DNA of 64,000 bases from an uncultured Desulfobacteraceae bacterium (GCA_913060875.1 CAJXSL010000012.1:99454-163453), one strand, 5' to 3'; positions 28,189 through 37,185 are shown, counted from the stretch's first letter. Numbers and translations are program-made. The notes: generated by a model from the sequence alone, not told the origin.

Positions 28189-28710
28189 ATGACGAAAGAG
28201 TTGCTGGATACGATGGAAGCCCCCCAACTCAGGCAGTACCTGGATTTCCTGCTGTGGCATTATCGGGTGGTGGATGCCTTCTGGTTTCTCAAGGTAACGG
28301 ATCGGTTCGACCAGCCCACCGCCGAGGCGATCAACGAGGACGTCTGGGGACGGGTGTCGGGGATGGCGGCCCGGGATCTCAAGACCCGATTCGGTATCAC
28401 GGCCCGCGGCCTGGAAGGTTTTGTCCAGGTCTTACGCCTGTTTCCCTGGACATTGCTGGTGGGCTATGACATCGATTGTCGGGAGGATGAAGTGCTGCTC
28501 AACGTTCCCTCCTGCCCGACCCAGGTGGCCCGCCTCAGACGCGGCTTGGGGGAATACAACTGCAAGGCGATGCACCGCAGGGAATTCGAAGGGCTGGCGC
28601 GGGAGATCGATCCGCGTATTCAGGTGACCTGCCTGTTTGCCCCGCCGGATGACCATCCGGCCGATATGTTCTGCCGCTGGCGCTTCACCCTGGCGGATCA
28701 CGACGCCTGA
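28189..28710 (+). CDS. Conserved-looking soluble protein of unknown function
   Basis: The 173-residue protein has helices near the N-terminus ([23 protein letters not shown]) and a conserved-looking core ([27 protein letters not shown]), then [20 protein letters not shown] and a final [11 protein letters not shown]. Cysteines at CREDE, PSCP, YNCK and FCRW could form a ligand site. It resembles uncharacterised families annotated as DUF6125, but I am not sure of the number. A possible small ORF precedes it. Confidence 0.6.
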   Translation: MTKELLDTMEAPQLRQYLDFLLWHYRVVDAFWFLKVTDRFDQPTAEAINEDVWGRVSGMAARDLKTRFGITARGLEGFVQVLRLFPWTLLVGYDIDCREDEVLLNVPSCPTQVARLRRGLGEYNCKAMHRREFEGLAREIDPRIQVTCLFAPPDDHPADMFCRWRFTLADHDA

Positions 28711-28757
28711 AACCGGTGCACCGGTCCTCCGAGGGAATCAGTTCATATAGAGGCTTT

Positions 28758-28777
28758 GGGTGCCACTGCCGGCACCC
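28758..28777. terminator. Hairpin between convergent genes
   Basis: GGGTGCC (28758-28764) and GGCACCC (28771-28777) form a perfect 7-bp stem with a 6-base loop between the convergent ends of the gene at 28189-28710 and the FHA gene. There is no T-run on either strand, so termination would need a factor; assignment is tentative. Confidence 0.4.
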
Positions 28778-28804
28778 GATAGATGCCGGCTTCTAAAAGG
28801 GCGG

Positions 28805-29146
28805 TCAGGACCGGTCGATTTTCATGGTGCGGGCAAAATCTGAACTGGCATCTTTGCTGCCGGTGGTGCGTACGTCCAGCGTGTGTTTGCCGATGGTGAC
28901 CTCCTGCTGGGGCCCAAGACCAATGCGGGTGATTTGGCGTCCGTCCACAAGGGTGCCGTTGGTGCTGCCGAGATCTTCAAGATAATAGCCGGTCTTGTCC
29001 CGGACGATACGGGCATGGCGGTCGGATACGGCCAGGTTGTCGATGGTAATATCGTTGGCGCTGTTCCGGCCGATGGTGATTTCGTCTTTGTCGATTTTGA
29101 AGGTATCCAGGATGGTGTTTTTGAGTTCGAGTGTAATGTCCAGCAT
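28805..29146 (-). CDS. FHA-domain phosphothreonine-binding protein
   Basis: ATG 29146 has AAAGGAG 8 bases upstream, giving 113 residues; the frame extends upstream without a ribosome site. An FHA domain fills residues 20-95 with GRNSANDI, SDRHARI and DLGSTNGTLV, the Arg, Ser-x2-His and Asn-Gly residues that bind phosphothreonine peptides. It is transcribed in the same direction as the Ser/Thr kinase gene 187 bases upstream, so it is a likely substrate or reader of that kinase. Confidence 0.93.
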   Translation of the reverse strand: MLDITLELKNTILDTFKIDKDEITIGRNSANDITIDNLAVSDRHARIVRDKTGYYLEDLGSTNGTLVDGRQITRIGLGPQQEVTIGKHTLDVRTTGSKDASSDFARTMKIDRS

Positions 29147-29333
29147 GGTCGTTCTCCTTTGATGGGGCGCTATGAAGATGGGCGCCTGTTCGATAAGGCC
29201 GAGGCGGGTTTCGGCCTTCCGGGGATAGGTCCTGTAAATGCCTTTGCGGTCAACGGGTGTGAGGAACCTTCCGCCCGCCAACAAAACGGTTGGTACCGGC
29301 AATCGTTTCTGACGCGCAATGCTGAGGTCGCCA

Positions 29334-31880
29334 TTAGTCAATGTCCGCGCGGCATCGGCGTATGGCTTCGAGCACCTGTTCCGCTGTTTTATATCGCCGG
29401 GTAACGCCTTTGTTCAATAATTTGTTCACGATGGCTACACAACCGTCCGGTATATCGGGTACGATTTCGGTCAACGGTCGATAGGGCGCCTTGGCCACCG
29501 CGTACATCAGGGCCGTCAAATTTTCTCCTGCGAACGGTTTCTGGCCGGTCAGCATTTCATAGAGCACAATACCCAGCGAGAAGAGATCCGAACGACCGTC
29601 GATTTTTTTGCCGCCCACCTGTTCCGGCGACATGTATGAAGGGGTTCCCATCACGATGCCGGTGCGTGTTTTGGCGCTGTTCAATACCTTGGCGATACCG
29701 AAATCGGTTACTTTGATGCGCCCATCCTTTAGCCGCATGATGTTGGCGGGTTTGATATCGCGGTGGATCACGCCGGCTTTGTGGGCGTATCCCAAGGCCT
29801 CCGCCACCGCCGCCATGATATCCAGCACCTCCGGAACGGGCCTCAGGTGGTCGCGGTGGCAATAGGCGGTGAGATCGCAGCCGTCCAGGAGTTCCATGGC
29901 CATATAGGCCGTGTCGTGCTCCTCCCCCACATCATAGATGGTAACGATATTGGGGTGGGAGAGCTTACCGGCGGCTTCGGCTTCGCGCCGAAAGCGGGTT
30001 TTGATATCTTCCAGGTCTTCCGGCGGCGTGTTGTTATACCCGATGGTCTTGATGGCCACCTGACGGTTGATTTTGGGATCCAGCCCGAGATAGACCGTCC
30101 CCATGGCGCCTTGGCCGAGCTCTTCCAAAATTTCATAGCGGCCGAAGGTGGGGCGGGTTTCCGCATCGGACAGCTTCAACGTGGCGACCGGTGCATCCGG
30201 GCTCGGCACAGCCGTTACGGGCTGGCTGTCGGCCTTCAGTCGCCGCAACCGCCGCTTGGCGTCCCGGTACCCGCCGGCGTAAATAATGCGTTCATAGACC
30301 GTCAGCGCCTTGTCCGCCATGCGTTTGCGCTCAAAATCAAGTCCGAGATTGTACAGCAGGCGCCGGACGGTTTTGTCCTCCGCCGGGCACTGCATGAATT
30401 TTTCCAGGGCCATATCGAGCATCCCCTGGGTTTGAAAAGAGAGACCCAGGGCGCGATTCAATTCCATATTTTCAGCCTTCAACCGTCGGGCCACCTGCCG
30501 GAAGGCAATCAGGCTGAATCCTACCAGACAGAGAAGCACGGGCGGGAAAAGACGAAACCAGTAACCCGCCTGGACAAAGGCAAGAACGACCGCCCCCCCG
30601 CAAGTGGCCAGGAAGACGACCAGGATCAGGGCGCCGATATTCAACCTGACCCGCGGAATGACCAGCAGCAGAAAGAAGAGAAAGTAGAGCAGGGCGGCCC
30701 CTTCGGCCAGGGGCGCCCAGCGGGGCCGAATCAGGTGGTCTTTGCGAAGGATGGTGTCGACGGCGGCGGCCATAATTTCAACCGGTGCAGCCCGGTCGGC
30801 AAATGGGGTTGCGTAGGTTGGGGCCAAAGCTTTGGCCGTTACACCGACGACAGCCACCTGGCCTTTAAGGATGGCCGGGTCAACCCGGTCCGCCACAAGA
30901 TCGGCAAAAGGAATCCGGTTCAGGTGGACCGGAGGCTGATGGTAGGCGATGCGCATGCGATAATCAGCATCCGTAGGAACAGAGATATCGCCCACGCAAA
31001 GACCATCGGAAGTGCAAGTATCCGGGTTTAATGTGATTTTTCGAAAAGGGTGCCCTATGGCCTTAAGGGCCAGTTGCAGAGAAAGGGCGGGAAGGTAGCG
31101 TTCCTGATAGGGCCATAGCAGTTGAACTTGCCGGACAATACGATCCGAGTCAGCCGAAAGGTTGACGGCCCCCAGGGCGGCCGCCTTGCCTGCCAGGGCG
31201 CGAAAGGTTTCGGTGACATGCCGAGGGGCGGGGGAAGATGGCTGTAAGTGGTCGAGGAGTGTCCGGGCGTGTTCCTGCAGTGTTTCCGGCAGGTGGTTCG
31301 CCTGGCCCGGCCGGGCCAGCGAGTTGATCCGGAGCAGGCCGCTCATGGGGGATGGGGCATCGCTCCCAGGTTGCGTGCGCGTCAAACGAAAGGGCAACAC
31401 CATGTTGTGACCGGCCCGCACGGCATCCATCAGAATCCGGTCTCCATCGATGCGATGTTCGAGTTTTTTGAGTTTTTGCACCATCTCGTGGTTGGCGCTT
31501 TTTCGGCGGGCGCTGTTGTCCGATTGAAGCGCCGTCTGAAGATTGCGGATTTCCGTCAGTGCCGGATTGGCTGAAGGTGCGGTGTAGACCGTGGTGATTC
31601 CCACCGCCTCGGCGCCGTATTCGGACAGGCGGCGAAGGCCCTGGGCCATGATGGTGCGTGTCCCGGGCCTCATGCCCAATTCCTGGATGCTGGCCTCATC
31701 GATGGCCACGATCACCACGCGGCTCGGGGGCGTCATCGGCTTAAGCTTCAGCATTAGGTCGTACAGTTTGAGTTCAGGCAGCTGCAGGGGGCTCCATTCC
31801 CCCAGGAGACTGACGCCCAACAAAGCGGTCGTCAGGCAGAGAATGAAGCTTGTGGATGCGAAAATTTTCTTGAGTTTCAT
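29334..31880 (-). CDS. CHASE2-domain membrane serine/threonine protein kinase
   Basis: This is an 848-residue protein. Residues 10-30 form a first membrane segment, a CHASE2 sensory domain follows to about 340 (VVIVAIDEASIQELGMRPG is its typical start), then three helices lie at 345-425. A cytoplasmic Ser/Thr kinase spans about 575-845: glycine loop LGQGAMGTVYLG, catalytic lysine QVAIKTIG, HRDIKPANIM, DFGIAK and GTPSYMSPEQ, all intact. It likely senses an extracellular signal and phosphorylates proteins such as the neighbouring FHA protein. A cyclic-di-GMP riboswitch and terminator precede the gene. Confidence 0.95.
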   Translation of the reverse strand: MKLKKIFASTSFILCLTTALLGVSLLGEWSPLQLPELKLYDLMLKLKPMTPPSRVVIVAIDEASIQELGMRPGTRTIMAQGLRRLSEYGAEAVGITTVYTAPSANPALTEIRNLQTALQSDNSARRKSANHEMVQKLKKLEHRIDGDRILMDAVRAGHNMVLPFRLTRTQPGSDAPSPMSGLLRINSLARPGQANHLPETLQEHARTLLDHLQPSSPAPRHVTETFRALAGKAAALGAVNLSADSDRIVRQVQLLWPYQERYLPALSLQLALKAIGHPFRKITLNPDTCTSDGLCVGDISVPTDADYRMRIAYHQPPVHLNRIPFADLVADRVDPAILKGQVAVVGVTAKALAPTYATPFADRAAPVEIMAAAVDTILRKDHLIRPRWAPLAEGAALLYFLFFLLLVIPRVRLNIGALILVVFLATCGGAVVLAFVQAGYWFRLFPPVLLCLVGFSLIAFRQVARRLKAENMELNRALGLSFQTQGMLDMALEKFMQCPAEDKTVRRLLYNLGLDFERKRMADKALTVYERIIYAGGYRDAKRRLRRLKADSQPVTAVPSPDAPVATLKLSDAETRPTFGRYEILEELGQGAMGTVYLGLDPKINRQVAIKTIGYNNTPPEDLEDIKTRFRREAEAAGKLSHPNIVTIYDVGEEHDTAYMAMELLDGCDLTAYCHRDHLRPVPEVLDIMAAVAEALGYAHKAGVIHRDIKPANIMRLKDGRIKVTDFGIAKVLNSAKTRTGIVMGTPSYMSPEQVGGKKIDGRSDLFSLGIVLYEMLTGQKPFAGENLTALMYAVAKAPYRPLTEIVPDIPDGCVAIVNKLLNKGVTRRYKTAEQVLEAIRRCRADID

Positions 31881-31925
31881 GGTGTTGATCCAAGCATAAC
31901 GTCATATGGGTATGCCATGATCGCC

Positions 31926-31968
31926 AAATAAAAAGACCGAATCGTCCCGTGGTCTGAGCGATTCGGCC
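31926..31968 (-). terminator. Terminator following the cyclic-di-GMP riboswitch
   Basis: On the minus strand, CCGAATCG (31966-31959) pairs with CGATTCGG (31944-31937), followed by TCTTTTTATTT. It lies between the riboswitch and the kinase start at 31880, so the RNA can either stop here or read through into the kinase gene. This is the expression platform expected of a transcriptional riboswitch. Confidence 0.85.
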
Positions 31969-31974
31969 GTTAAC

Positions 31975-32071
31975 AATCATCGGCGGCCCGGCTGTCTCGC
32001 GTAAGACCCGTGGCTTTCCGTCCCTGCCTCGCGGCAGGTTTGGCGTTCTCCGTTGTCGGAGAGCAATGATT
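31975..32071 (-). ncRNA. Cyclic-di-GMP-I (GEMM-I) riboswitch
   Basis: Read on the minus strand, the consensus elements occur in order: CCAAACC, a P2 hairpin capped by a GNRA loop (CTGCC-GCGA-GGCAG), GGGACGGAAAGCC, ACGGGTCTTA, a short P3 and ACAGCCGGGCCGCCGATG. The P1 helix can form between AATCAT (32071-32066) and ATGATT (31980-31975). One consensus base differs (GACGG for GACGC). It sits upstream of an intrinsic terminator and the kinase gene, so ligand binding should change kinase transcription; the direction (on or off) cannot be read by eye. Confidence 0.85.
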
Positions 32072-32382
32072 CCTATTTCAGTAATTAATAGATTAGGTGA
32101 AATTATCAGTAATGTCAAAAGGAAAACCCGACAAGCGGTCGAACGGGCTCTTAATCGGATGGAACCCTTTGCGTTCCAAGAATGGCCAACCCGCCGGTAT
32201 TACACGATGGGCATTTTTATGGCGCCTTGGGGTGGGTCCGACAGGCCGACGGGTAGCGGGCGGCAGCGGTCATGTGCTATGAAAATGACACCGTCCGGGT
32301 GGCTCTTGTCCCGCCGACGGCGCCTCCAAAGGCCGGTTTTCCCTGACCTGCATTTTGGGACTTTTAAGCCAAGGAGTGTTTG
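32072..32382. other. Non-coding gap of 311 bases
   Basis: This gap must contain the promoter of the riboswitch-kinase transcript (minus strand) and that of the cysteine-rich gene (plus strand). I see no further gene. A 105-residue open frame on the plus strand from 32066 overlaps the riboswitch and has no ribosome site. Confidence 0.5.
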
Positions 32383-32586
32383 ATGGACTGTACCAAGGAA
32401 AAGAATTTGGCCCGCTGCAACTGCACCTACGAACCCTGCGCCCGCAAGGGCAGCTGCTGCGAGTGCCTGTCCTACCACGTGGGTATGCGCCAACTGCCGG
32501 CCTGCGTCTTCCCGGCCGAGGCCGAAAAGACCTATGATCGCTCCTATGAGCATTTCGCCCGCCTGGTGGCTGAAAAACGCGTTTGA
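32383..32586 (+). CDS. Small cysteine-rich protein (DUF6485-like)
   Basis: The 67-residue protein begins MDCTKEKNLARCNCTYEPCARKG and continues SCCECLSYH and LPACVFP, with eight cysteines in the first 45 residues, so it probably binds a metal or an iron-sulfur cluster. AAGGAG lies 6 bases upstream of ATG 32383. Similar short proteins occur in anaerobes and are annotated as DUF6485; function is unknown. Its stop overlaps the possible TTG start of the next frame. Confidence 0.8.
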   Translation: MDCTKEKNLARCNCTYEPCARKGSCCECLSYHVGMRQLPACVFPAEAEKTYDRSYEHFARLVAEKRV

Positions 32587-32624
32587 CCTTTCGTCGGGCC
32601 GGTTGCGTTTTGAATTCACCACCA

Positions 32625-34334
32625 ATGCCCCTGACCGATCTGGACGTGCTGGCGATGGACTGCCAGACCACCGGAGCCACGCCGTTGTCGGGCTGCCTGG
32701 TGGAAGTGGGCTGGGCAAGGGTAAATCCTTCCAGGGATTCGTGCGCTTCGCCGGAAACCTGCCTGATTTGCCTGCCCGAAGGGCAGGTGCTGTCCCCCAG
32801 GATACAGAAGCTGACCGGCATCCGTCCGGACGAACTGATGTCGGCGGTGCCGGCTTGCACCGCCTGGGAACGCCTGATCGCGGCAGCGCAAGACATTCGG
32901 GGCCGATCGGGCGGATCGTGCATCGCCGTCATCCACTATGCGCGCTTCGAGCGCCCTTTTCTGGAGCAGTGGCATGAGACCTGTGCTCCGGAAACGCCTT
33001 TCCCGTTCGATATCATCTGCACCCATGGGCTGGCCCGCCGTCTGCTGCCGGGGCTGCCCCGCTGCGGTCTGCGTGCGCTGGCCGGGTATTTCGGCATGGG
33101 GCTTCCCGGCGAAAAGCGTTGTGCGCCCCATCTGGCCGCCACCGAACTGATCTGGCAGCAACTGGTGGCATACCTTGCCGACCAGGGGATGGAAGACCTG
33201 GCCGCCCTGAAAGATTGGCTTCGGTCGGCACCCGCCCCGGCCCGGGTACCTCGTGCCTACCCCATGCCGGCCGAGCGGCACCGTGGTCTTCCGGACCAGC
33301 CCGGTGTCTATCGGTTCCGGCGCTCCAACGGCGATCTGCTCTACGTGGGCAAGGCCAAATCCCTCAAGCATCGTATCGGGAGCTATTTCCAGGGCCGACG
33401 CCGCCATCCCGAACACATTCTGGAAATGCTGACCCAGGCCGTCGATCTGGACTACACCGCCACGGCCACCGCACTTGAAGCCGCCCTGCGGGAGGCGGAG
33501 GACATCCAGAGCAAGGCACCGGAATACAATGTTCAGCTACAGCCTGGCGGCCAGCCGCCGGTGTTCTCTTCGCGGGACTTTCAACAAACCGGCCTTGCCG
33601 GTGAAGGGGCTCTGCCCCTTGGCCCCTGGCCGTCGCAAACGGCTTTGGAGCCCCTTGCCGCCCTGGTGCGTTGCCTGGCCAGCGATTCTGGCGACGTCGA
33701 ATGGACGGATGAAGCCATTTGCAAGCATTTTGGTCTGCCGCCGGCTACAGTCCCCCCACCGGGGATTTTTATTGACGGGCTGTCGCTCTTCCAACGCCGG
33801 AATAGCCTGTCCGGCCATCAAAAGGATATCGCCCGTCGTCTGCTGATACATGGTGCGGAATGGTGGCGTCTGGCGCGGGAGAGTCTTCCTGAAGAAGCGT
33901 CGGAAGAAGGTCCCGTGGGAGGGGAAGAACGCGCCTGGTCGCCGGACGATGTGGCCCGATTTCTCGAAGGCGTGGTGCGGCGAGGCGCCTTTTATCTGCG
34001 ACGGGGTCGGTGGTTCAGCCTGCTCTGCGAGGCCACCCTGCAATGGCGCCTGCCGGGAGACGGCACTGCCACGGCATCACTGGCGCTCCAGGGCGGTCGG
34101 ATCGCGTTTGCCGGCCTGACGGATTCTCCCGGCCATTTGCCACCTCCGGCCAACCACCTTTGGACGCCTCCAGAACGACGGGTTTGCTTCGACGGACCCA
34201 CCTACACCCGCTTGCGGGTGCTGACCACCGAATTGCGCCGTCTGGTGTCGGAAGATCGCAGGGTCCGTCTTTGCCTGCGGCCGGGGGTTGTCCTCGACGA
34301 AGCGGTGCTGGCCAGGCTGTTCTTCTGGATTTAA
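32625..34334 (+). CDS. DEDDh-exonuclease-like/GIY-YIG nuclease fusion protein
   Basis: From ATG 32625 the protein has 569 residues; TTG 32583 is an alternative. Residues 5-190 resemble a DnaQ-type exonuclease but with changed catalytic positions: DCQTTG (Gln14 for the usual Glu), HYARFERPF (Glu109 for Asp) and HLAATE (Glu174 for Asp). Residues 225-305 are a UvrC-type GIY-YIG nuclease with GVYRF, LLYVGKAKSLKHRIGSYF and the distal Glu in TALEAALREAEDI. The remainder is unassigned. The fusion is known in DNA-repair-related proteins. Here the exonuclease half may be inactive or altered. Confidence 0.82.
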   Translation: MPLTDLDVLAMDCQTTGATPLSGCLVEVGWARVNPSRDSCASPETCLICLPEGQVLSPRIQKLTGIRPDELMSAVPACTAWERLIAAAQDIRGRSGGSCIAVIHYARFERPFLEQWHETCAPETPFPFDIICTHGLARRLLPGLPRCGLRALAGYFGMGLPGEKRCAPHLAATELIWQQLVAYLADQGMEDLAALKDWLRSAPAPARVPRAYPMPAERHRGLPDQPGVYRFRRSNGDLLYVGKAKSLKHRIGSYFQGRRRHPEHILEMLTQAVDLDYTATATALEAALREAEDIQSKAPEYNVQLQPGGQPPVFSSRDFQQTGLAGEGALPLGPWPSQTALEPLAALVRCLASDSGDVEWTDEAICKHFGLPPATVPPPGIFIDGLSLFQRRNSLSGHQKDIARRLLIHGAEWWRLARESLPEEASEEGPVGGEERAWSPDDVARFLEGVVRRGAFYLRRGRWFSLLCEATLQWRLPGDGTATASLALQGGRIAFAGLTDSPGHLPPPANHLWTPPERRVCFDGPTYTRLRVLTTELRRLVSEDRRVRLCLRPGVVLDEAVLARLFFWI

Positions 34335-34467
34335 CGGCGCAAAAAAAATGGAAAGACAGGACCTGGGCCTGCCGGTATCAACGTGGAAATGCGGTCGTCT
34401 GATGGAATGTGTATGAACAATACTTGACCGCAACACATTGCTACTTATCTTCACGAGTTAAACACTA

Positions 34468-34512
34468 CCCCGCGAGAGTGGGGAGAGGACTCACCACCGG
34501 CCTTTTCAGGCC
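34468..34512 (+). promoter_or_regulatory. Structured leader upstream of mscS
   Basis: Two stems occur in the leader about 60-105 bases before the start codon: CCCCGC/GTGGGG capped by a GNRA-type GAGA loop (34468-34483), then GGCCT/AGGCC around TTTC (34499-34512). They are spaced by a conserved-looking unpaired stretch. This resembles a regulatory RNA, but I could not match it to a named riboswitch class. It could equally be a terminator-like pause. Confidence 0.35.
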
Positions 34513-34572
34513 ACTTGTTTTCAGCACACGATCAGTACAATTTTTACGACTACCTTAAGCGGAGGTGTATTG

Positions 34573-35391
34573 ATGGAAGATCTCGTCCAGAAAGGCTATG
34601 CATTGCTGGCGGCTTACGGTCTCAAAATCGTCCTGGCGATCATTATTTTCATTGTCGGGCGCTGGGCGGCCCGCCTGTTCAGCAAACTGACCCGGCGCAT
34701 CATGGAGAAGCGGGATGTCGACCAGACCCTGCAGTCATTTGTCGGCAACCTGGTTTACTATGCCCTGTTGACCTTCGTGGTCTTGGCTGCCCTGAGCCAG
34801 CTTGGCATTCAGACCACGTCCTTTATCGCCGTTATCGGCGCCGCCGGCCTGGCTATTGGTCTGGCCCTGCAGGGCTCCCTGGCCAACTTTGCGGCCGGGT
34901 TCCTGCTGATCATGTTCAGGCCTTTCAAGGTGGGTGATTTCATTGAAGGGGCCGGGGTATCTGGTACGGTGGAAAGCCTTCAGATTTTTACGACACAACT
35001 GCGAACGCCGGACAATAAAAAAATCATAATTCCCAACGCCAGTTTGACCGGCGACAATATCGTCAACTGGTCGGCCACCGGCACCCGGCGGGTGGATATG
35101 GTGTTCGGGATTGGTTATGAGGACGACATCGATAAGGCCAAGCAAATCATTAGCGATATCCTGGCGACCGACAACCGCGTGCTCGAAGATCCCGCACCCC
35201 AAGTGGCGGTTTCCGAACTGGCGGACAGCAGCGTCAATTTCATTGCCCGGCCATGGGCGAAAACCGGAGATTACTGGGGGGTGTATTTCGATACGACCGA
35301 GGCGGTCAAGAAACGGTTCGATGCCGAAGGCATCAGCATTCCCTATCCCCAGAGTGATGTTCATGTTTATCAGCAGCCCGTGGAAGCTTAA
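34573..35391 (+). CDS. Small-conductance mechanosensitive channel, MscS family
   Basis: The 272-residue protein has three membrane helices in residues 10-120. The pore-lining third helix is followed by IGLALQGSLANFAAGFLLIMFRPFKVGDFIEGAGVSGTVESLQIF, the MscS hallmark; the beta domain and C-terminal alpha/beta cage follow. ATG 34573 has GGAGG 7 bases upstream. It opens at high membrane tension and releases solutes during osmotic downshock. E. coli MscS has 286 residues. Confidence 0.95.
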   Translation: MEDLVQKGYALLAAYGLKIVLAIIIFIVGRWAARLFSKLTRRIMEKRDVDQTLQSFVGNLVYYALLTFVVLAALSQLGIQTTSFIAVIGAAGLAIGLALQGSLANFAAGFLLIMFRPFKVGDFIEGAGVSGTVESLQIFTTQLRTPDNKKIIIPNASLTGDNIVNWSATGTRRVDMVFGIGYEDDIDKAKQIISDILATDNRVLEDPAPQVAVSELADSSVNFIARPWAKTGDYWGVYFDTTEAVKKRFDAEGISIPYPQSDVHVYQQPVEA

Positions 35392-35414
35392 GAACCGGCG
35401 ATTTGCCTCTCAGG

Positions 35415-35457
35415 AAAAGAAGGGGTGGTTTCCCGTGGGGAAACCACCCCTTCTTTT
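35415..35457. terminator. Bidirectional intrinsic terminator with 20-bp perfect stem
   Basis: A 20-base arm starting AAAAGAAGGGGTGG (35415-35434) is exactly reverse-complementary to 35438-35457, leaving a 3-base loop GTG. The A-run on one flank and T-run on the other make it an efficient terminator in both directions, between mscS (plus) and the convergent FHA gene (minus). Confidence 0.95.
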
Positions 35458-35514
35458 CGAGCTGTGGGCAGCGATCTGCCCGGGAAAGACTAAGATTCCA
35501 GTAAGCTGATGATA

Positions 35515-35892
35515 TTATTTTGTAAAGTAAACGCCGGGGATCCAGCTTTTTTTGATCTTGGCGGTCTTGACGTATTCGGCGCTGTTTTCGTCGATGAACT
35601 TGAAATTTTTCAACCCGACCCGGATGACATCCTCATGGACTAGTCGCTGCCGTTCAACCCGATCAATATTGACATAGGTGCCGTTGGTGCTGCCAAGGTC
35701 GCGAATGTAATAGGCGGTGGTCCCCTCCTCGGATTCGGGGGCAACTGTTTCGATGATGCAGTGCGCTGTGCTGACGGAGGCGTCGTCGATGTAGACATCG
35801 CTTTCCGGTGATCGCCCGATGCGAACCGCAGGCTTGTCGATTTCGAACTGGGCGGTGGCAATGCCGTCCAGCAATTGAACGATGCGGGCCAT
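35515..35892 (-). CDS. FHA-domain protein
   Basis: ATG 35892 has GGGAGA 8 bases upstream, giving 125 residues; the frame extends to 35928 without a better start. An FHA domain spans residues 20-95 with RIGRSPESDVYI, SVSTAHCII and DLGSTNGTYVN, the phosphothreonine-binding loops. It is a separate paralogue of the FHA gene at 29 kb and is convergent with mscS. It could read marks made by the CHASE2 kinase, but no kinase is adjacent. Confidence 0.92.
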   Translation of the reverse strand: MARIVQLLDGIATAQFEIDKPAVRIGRSPESDVYIDDASVSTAHCIIETVAPESEEGTTAYYIRDLGSTNGTYVNIDRVERQRLVHEDVIRVGLKNFKFIDENSAEYVKTAKIKKSWIPGVYFTK

Positions 35893-36321
35893 GGCCAAAG
35901 TCTCCCGATGAATTCTTCCTGCCGTCATTTTTTGCCGAACCGACGCCGCTAACGCGGGCGGACGTCAAACGGCAAGCCTTATCCGAATCCAGCCTGAAAC
36001 GGCATTTTCCCGTCTTGCTTTTGTCCACCAAAGCAGCCTATGAATCGGAAGCTCGGCCGCCGGAACCATGGTTCAACGGTAGGCGATTATCAGGAAGGCG
36101 TCAACCCTATAGCTATAGGCGTGATAGGATGGGAAAACATAGGTGGCTTTTCAGGCCGGTCAGGTGGAGAGCGAGCGACTGGACGCGTTGGATTATCGTG
36201 CCATAACCAAGTAAGGCCCGTTGCATGCCCATTAGGCCCGACGCCATGGGGCGCTAAAGTGCACGGCAAAACCGGCGATAATGTACGGAGCAAGTCGTAA
36301 ATCGATGAAGGATGGCAGGAC
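35893..36321. other. Non-coding gap of 429 bases with two palindromes
   Basis: The gap lies between divergent genes (FHA, minus; DegV, plus). It holds two perfect palindromes, GAACCATGGTTC (36063-36074) and CCTATAGCTATAGG (36106-36119), that may be protein-binding sites. Short open frames on both strands lack ribosome sites. No RNA gene was recognised. Confidence 0.5.
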
Positions 36322-37185
36322 ATGACCGAACAAATTGGCATCGTTGTGGACAGCACCGCAGATTTCCCTCCCGACATGGCGGCGGATTTAGGGATCCATA
36401 CCATTCCGATACATATCGCCATCGATGGGCAAGATCACCTGCACGGGGTCTCCATTGAAAATGAACAGGTGATCGCGGCCATGCGGGAGGAGCGTGACGT
36501 GCACACCTCGCCGCCAATTCCCAGTGAATATGCCGACGTTCTGGAAAAACTGCTGGATCGGTACGATCGTTTGCTTTCGTTCCATGTGTCCAAGGCGTTG
36601 TCCCAATGCTATACGTCCGTGCAACGTGCCATTCAGCTGTTGTTCGACGATGCCGCCCAACGGGTGATCCCCATCGACACACGGACCTGCACAGTGGGGC
36701 AGGCCCTCATCGTCAAGCGTGCCGCCGAGATGCTGCGGCAAGGCCTTCCCATGGATGAACTGCTGCACGAACTCAATTTTTTTATGGGCAACGGCAGTTT
36801 GTATTTTACAGTTGATAATCTTTACTGGCTCAAACGGGCCGGCCGGCTCAATTTTTTTTCTTCGATTTTAGGCGGCATGCTGGATATCAAGCCGGTCATC
36901 GGACTCAAAAAAGGCCAGTTGGTGCCAATGACCAAACACCGGGGCCATGAGGCCGCGCTGGTTTCCCTGGCCCAAATGGCTGGTGACGACTACCGTCGGC
37001 ACCGCGGCGACTGTGAGATCTGGATCGCTCATGCTGCGGCGGAAGATAAGCGGGACCGTCTTATGGAGGAACTGGAACTGGAGATACCGGTGGCCCTGGA
37101 CGGCATCCGCATGGCGGAAATCGGCCCTACGATCACCGCCCATGCCGGACCGGGTTGTATTGCTCTCAGTGTCATGCCCACTTAA
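36322..37185 (+). CDS. DegV-family fatty-acid-binding protein
   Basis: The 287-residue protein opens IGIVVDSTADFPPDMAADLGIHTIPIHIAIDG and has SPPIPSEYADVLEKLLD and YTSVQRAIQLL, which form the fatty-acid pocket of DegV/FakB proteins. VDNLYWLKRAGRLNFFSSILGGMLDIKPVI is the second family signature. In Gram-positives FakB presents fatty acids to a kinase; no FakA homologue is visible here, so the partner is unknown. Confidence 0.93.
   Translation: MTEQIGIVVDSTADFPPDMAADLGIHTIPIHIAIDGQDHLHGVSIENEQVIAAMREERDVHTSPPIPSEYADVLEKLLDRYDRLLSFHVSKALSQCYTSVQRAIQLLFDDAAQRVIPIDTRTCTVGQALIVKRAAEMLRQGLPMDELLHELNFFMGNGSLYFTVDNLYWLKRAGRLNFFSSILGGMLDIKPVIGLKKGQLVPMTKHRGHEAALVSLAQMAGDDYRRHRGDCEIWIAHAAAEDKRDRLMEELELEIPVALDGIRMAEIGPTITAHAGPGCIALSVMPT

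Noticed and set aside
29763..31031. 422-residue plus-strand frame opposite the CHASE2 kinase
   Set aside because: No ribosome site or domain; the kinase motifs are on the minus strand.
32066..32383. 105-residue plus-strand frame between riboswitch and cysteine-rich gene
   Set aside because: It overlaps the riboswitch, lacks a ribosome site and has no protein-like pattern.
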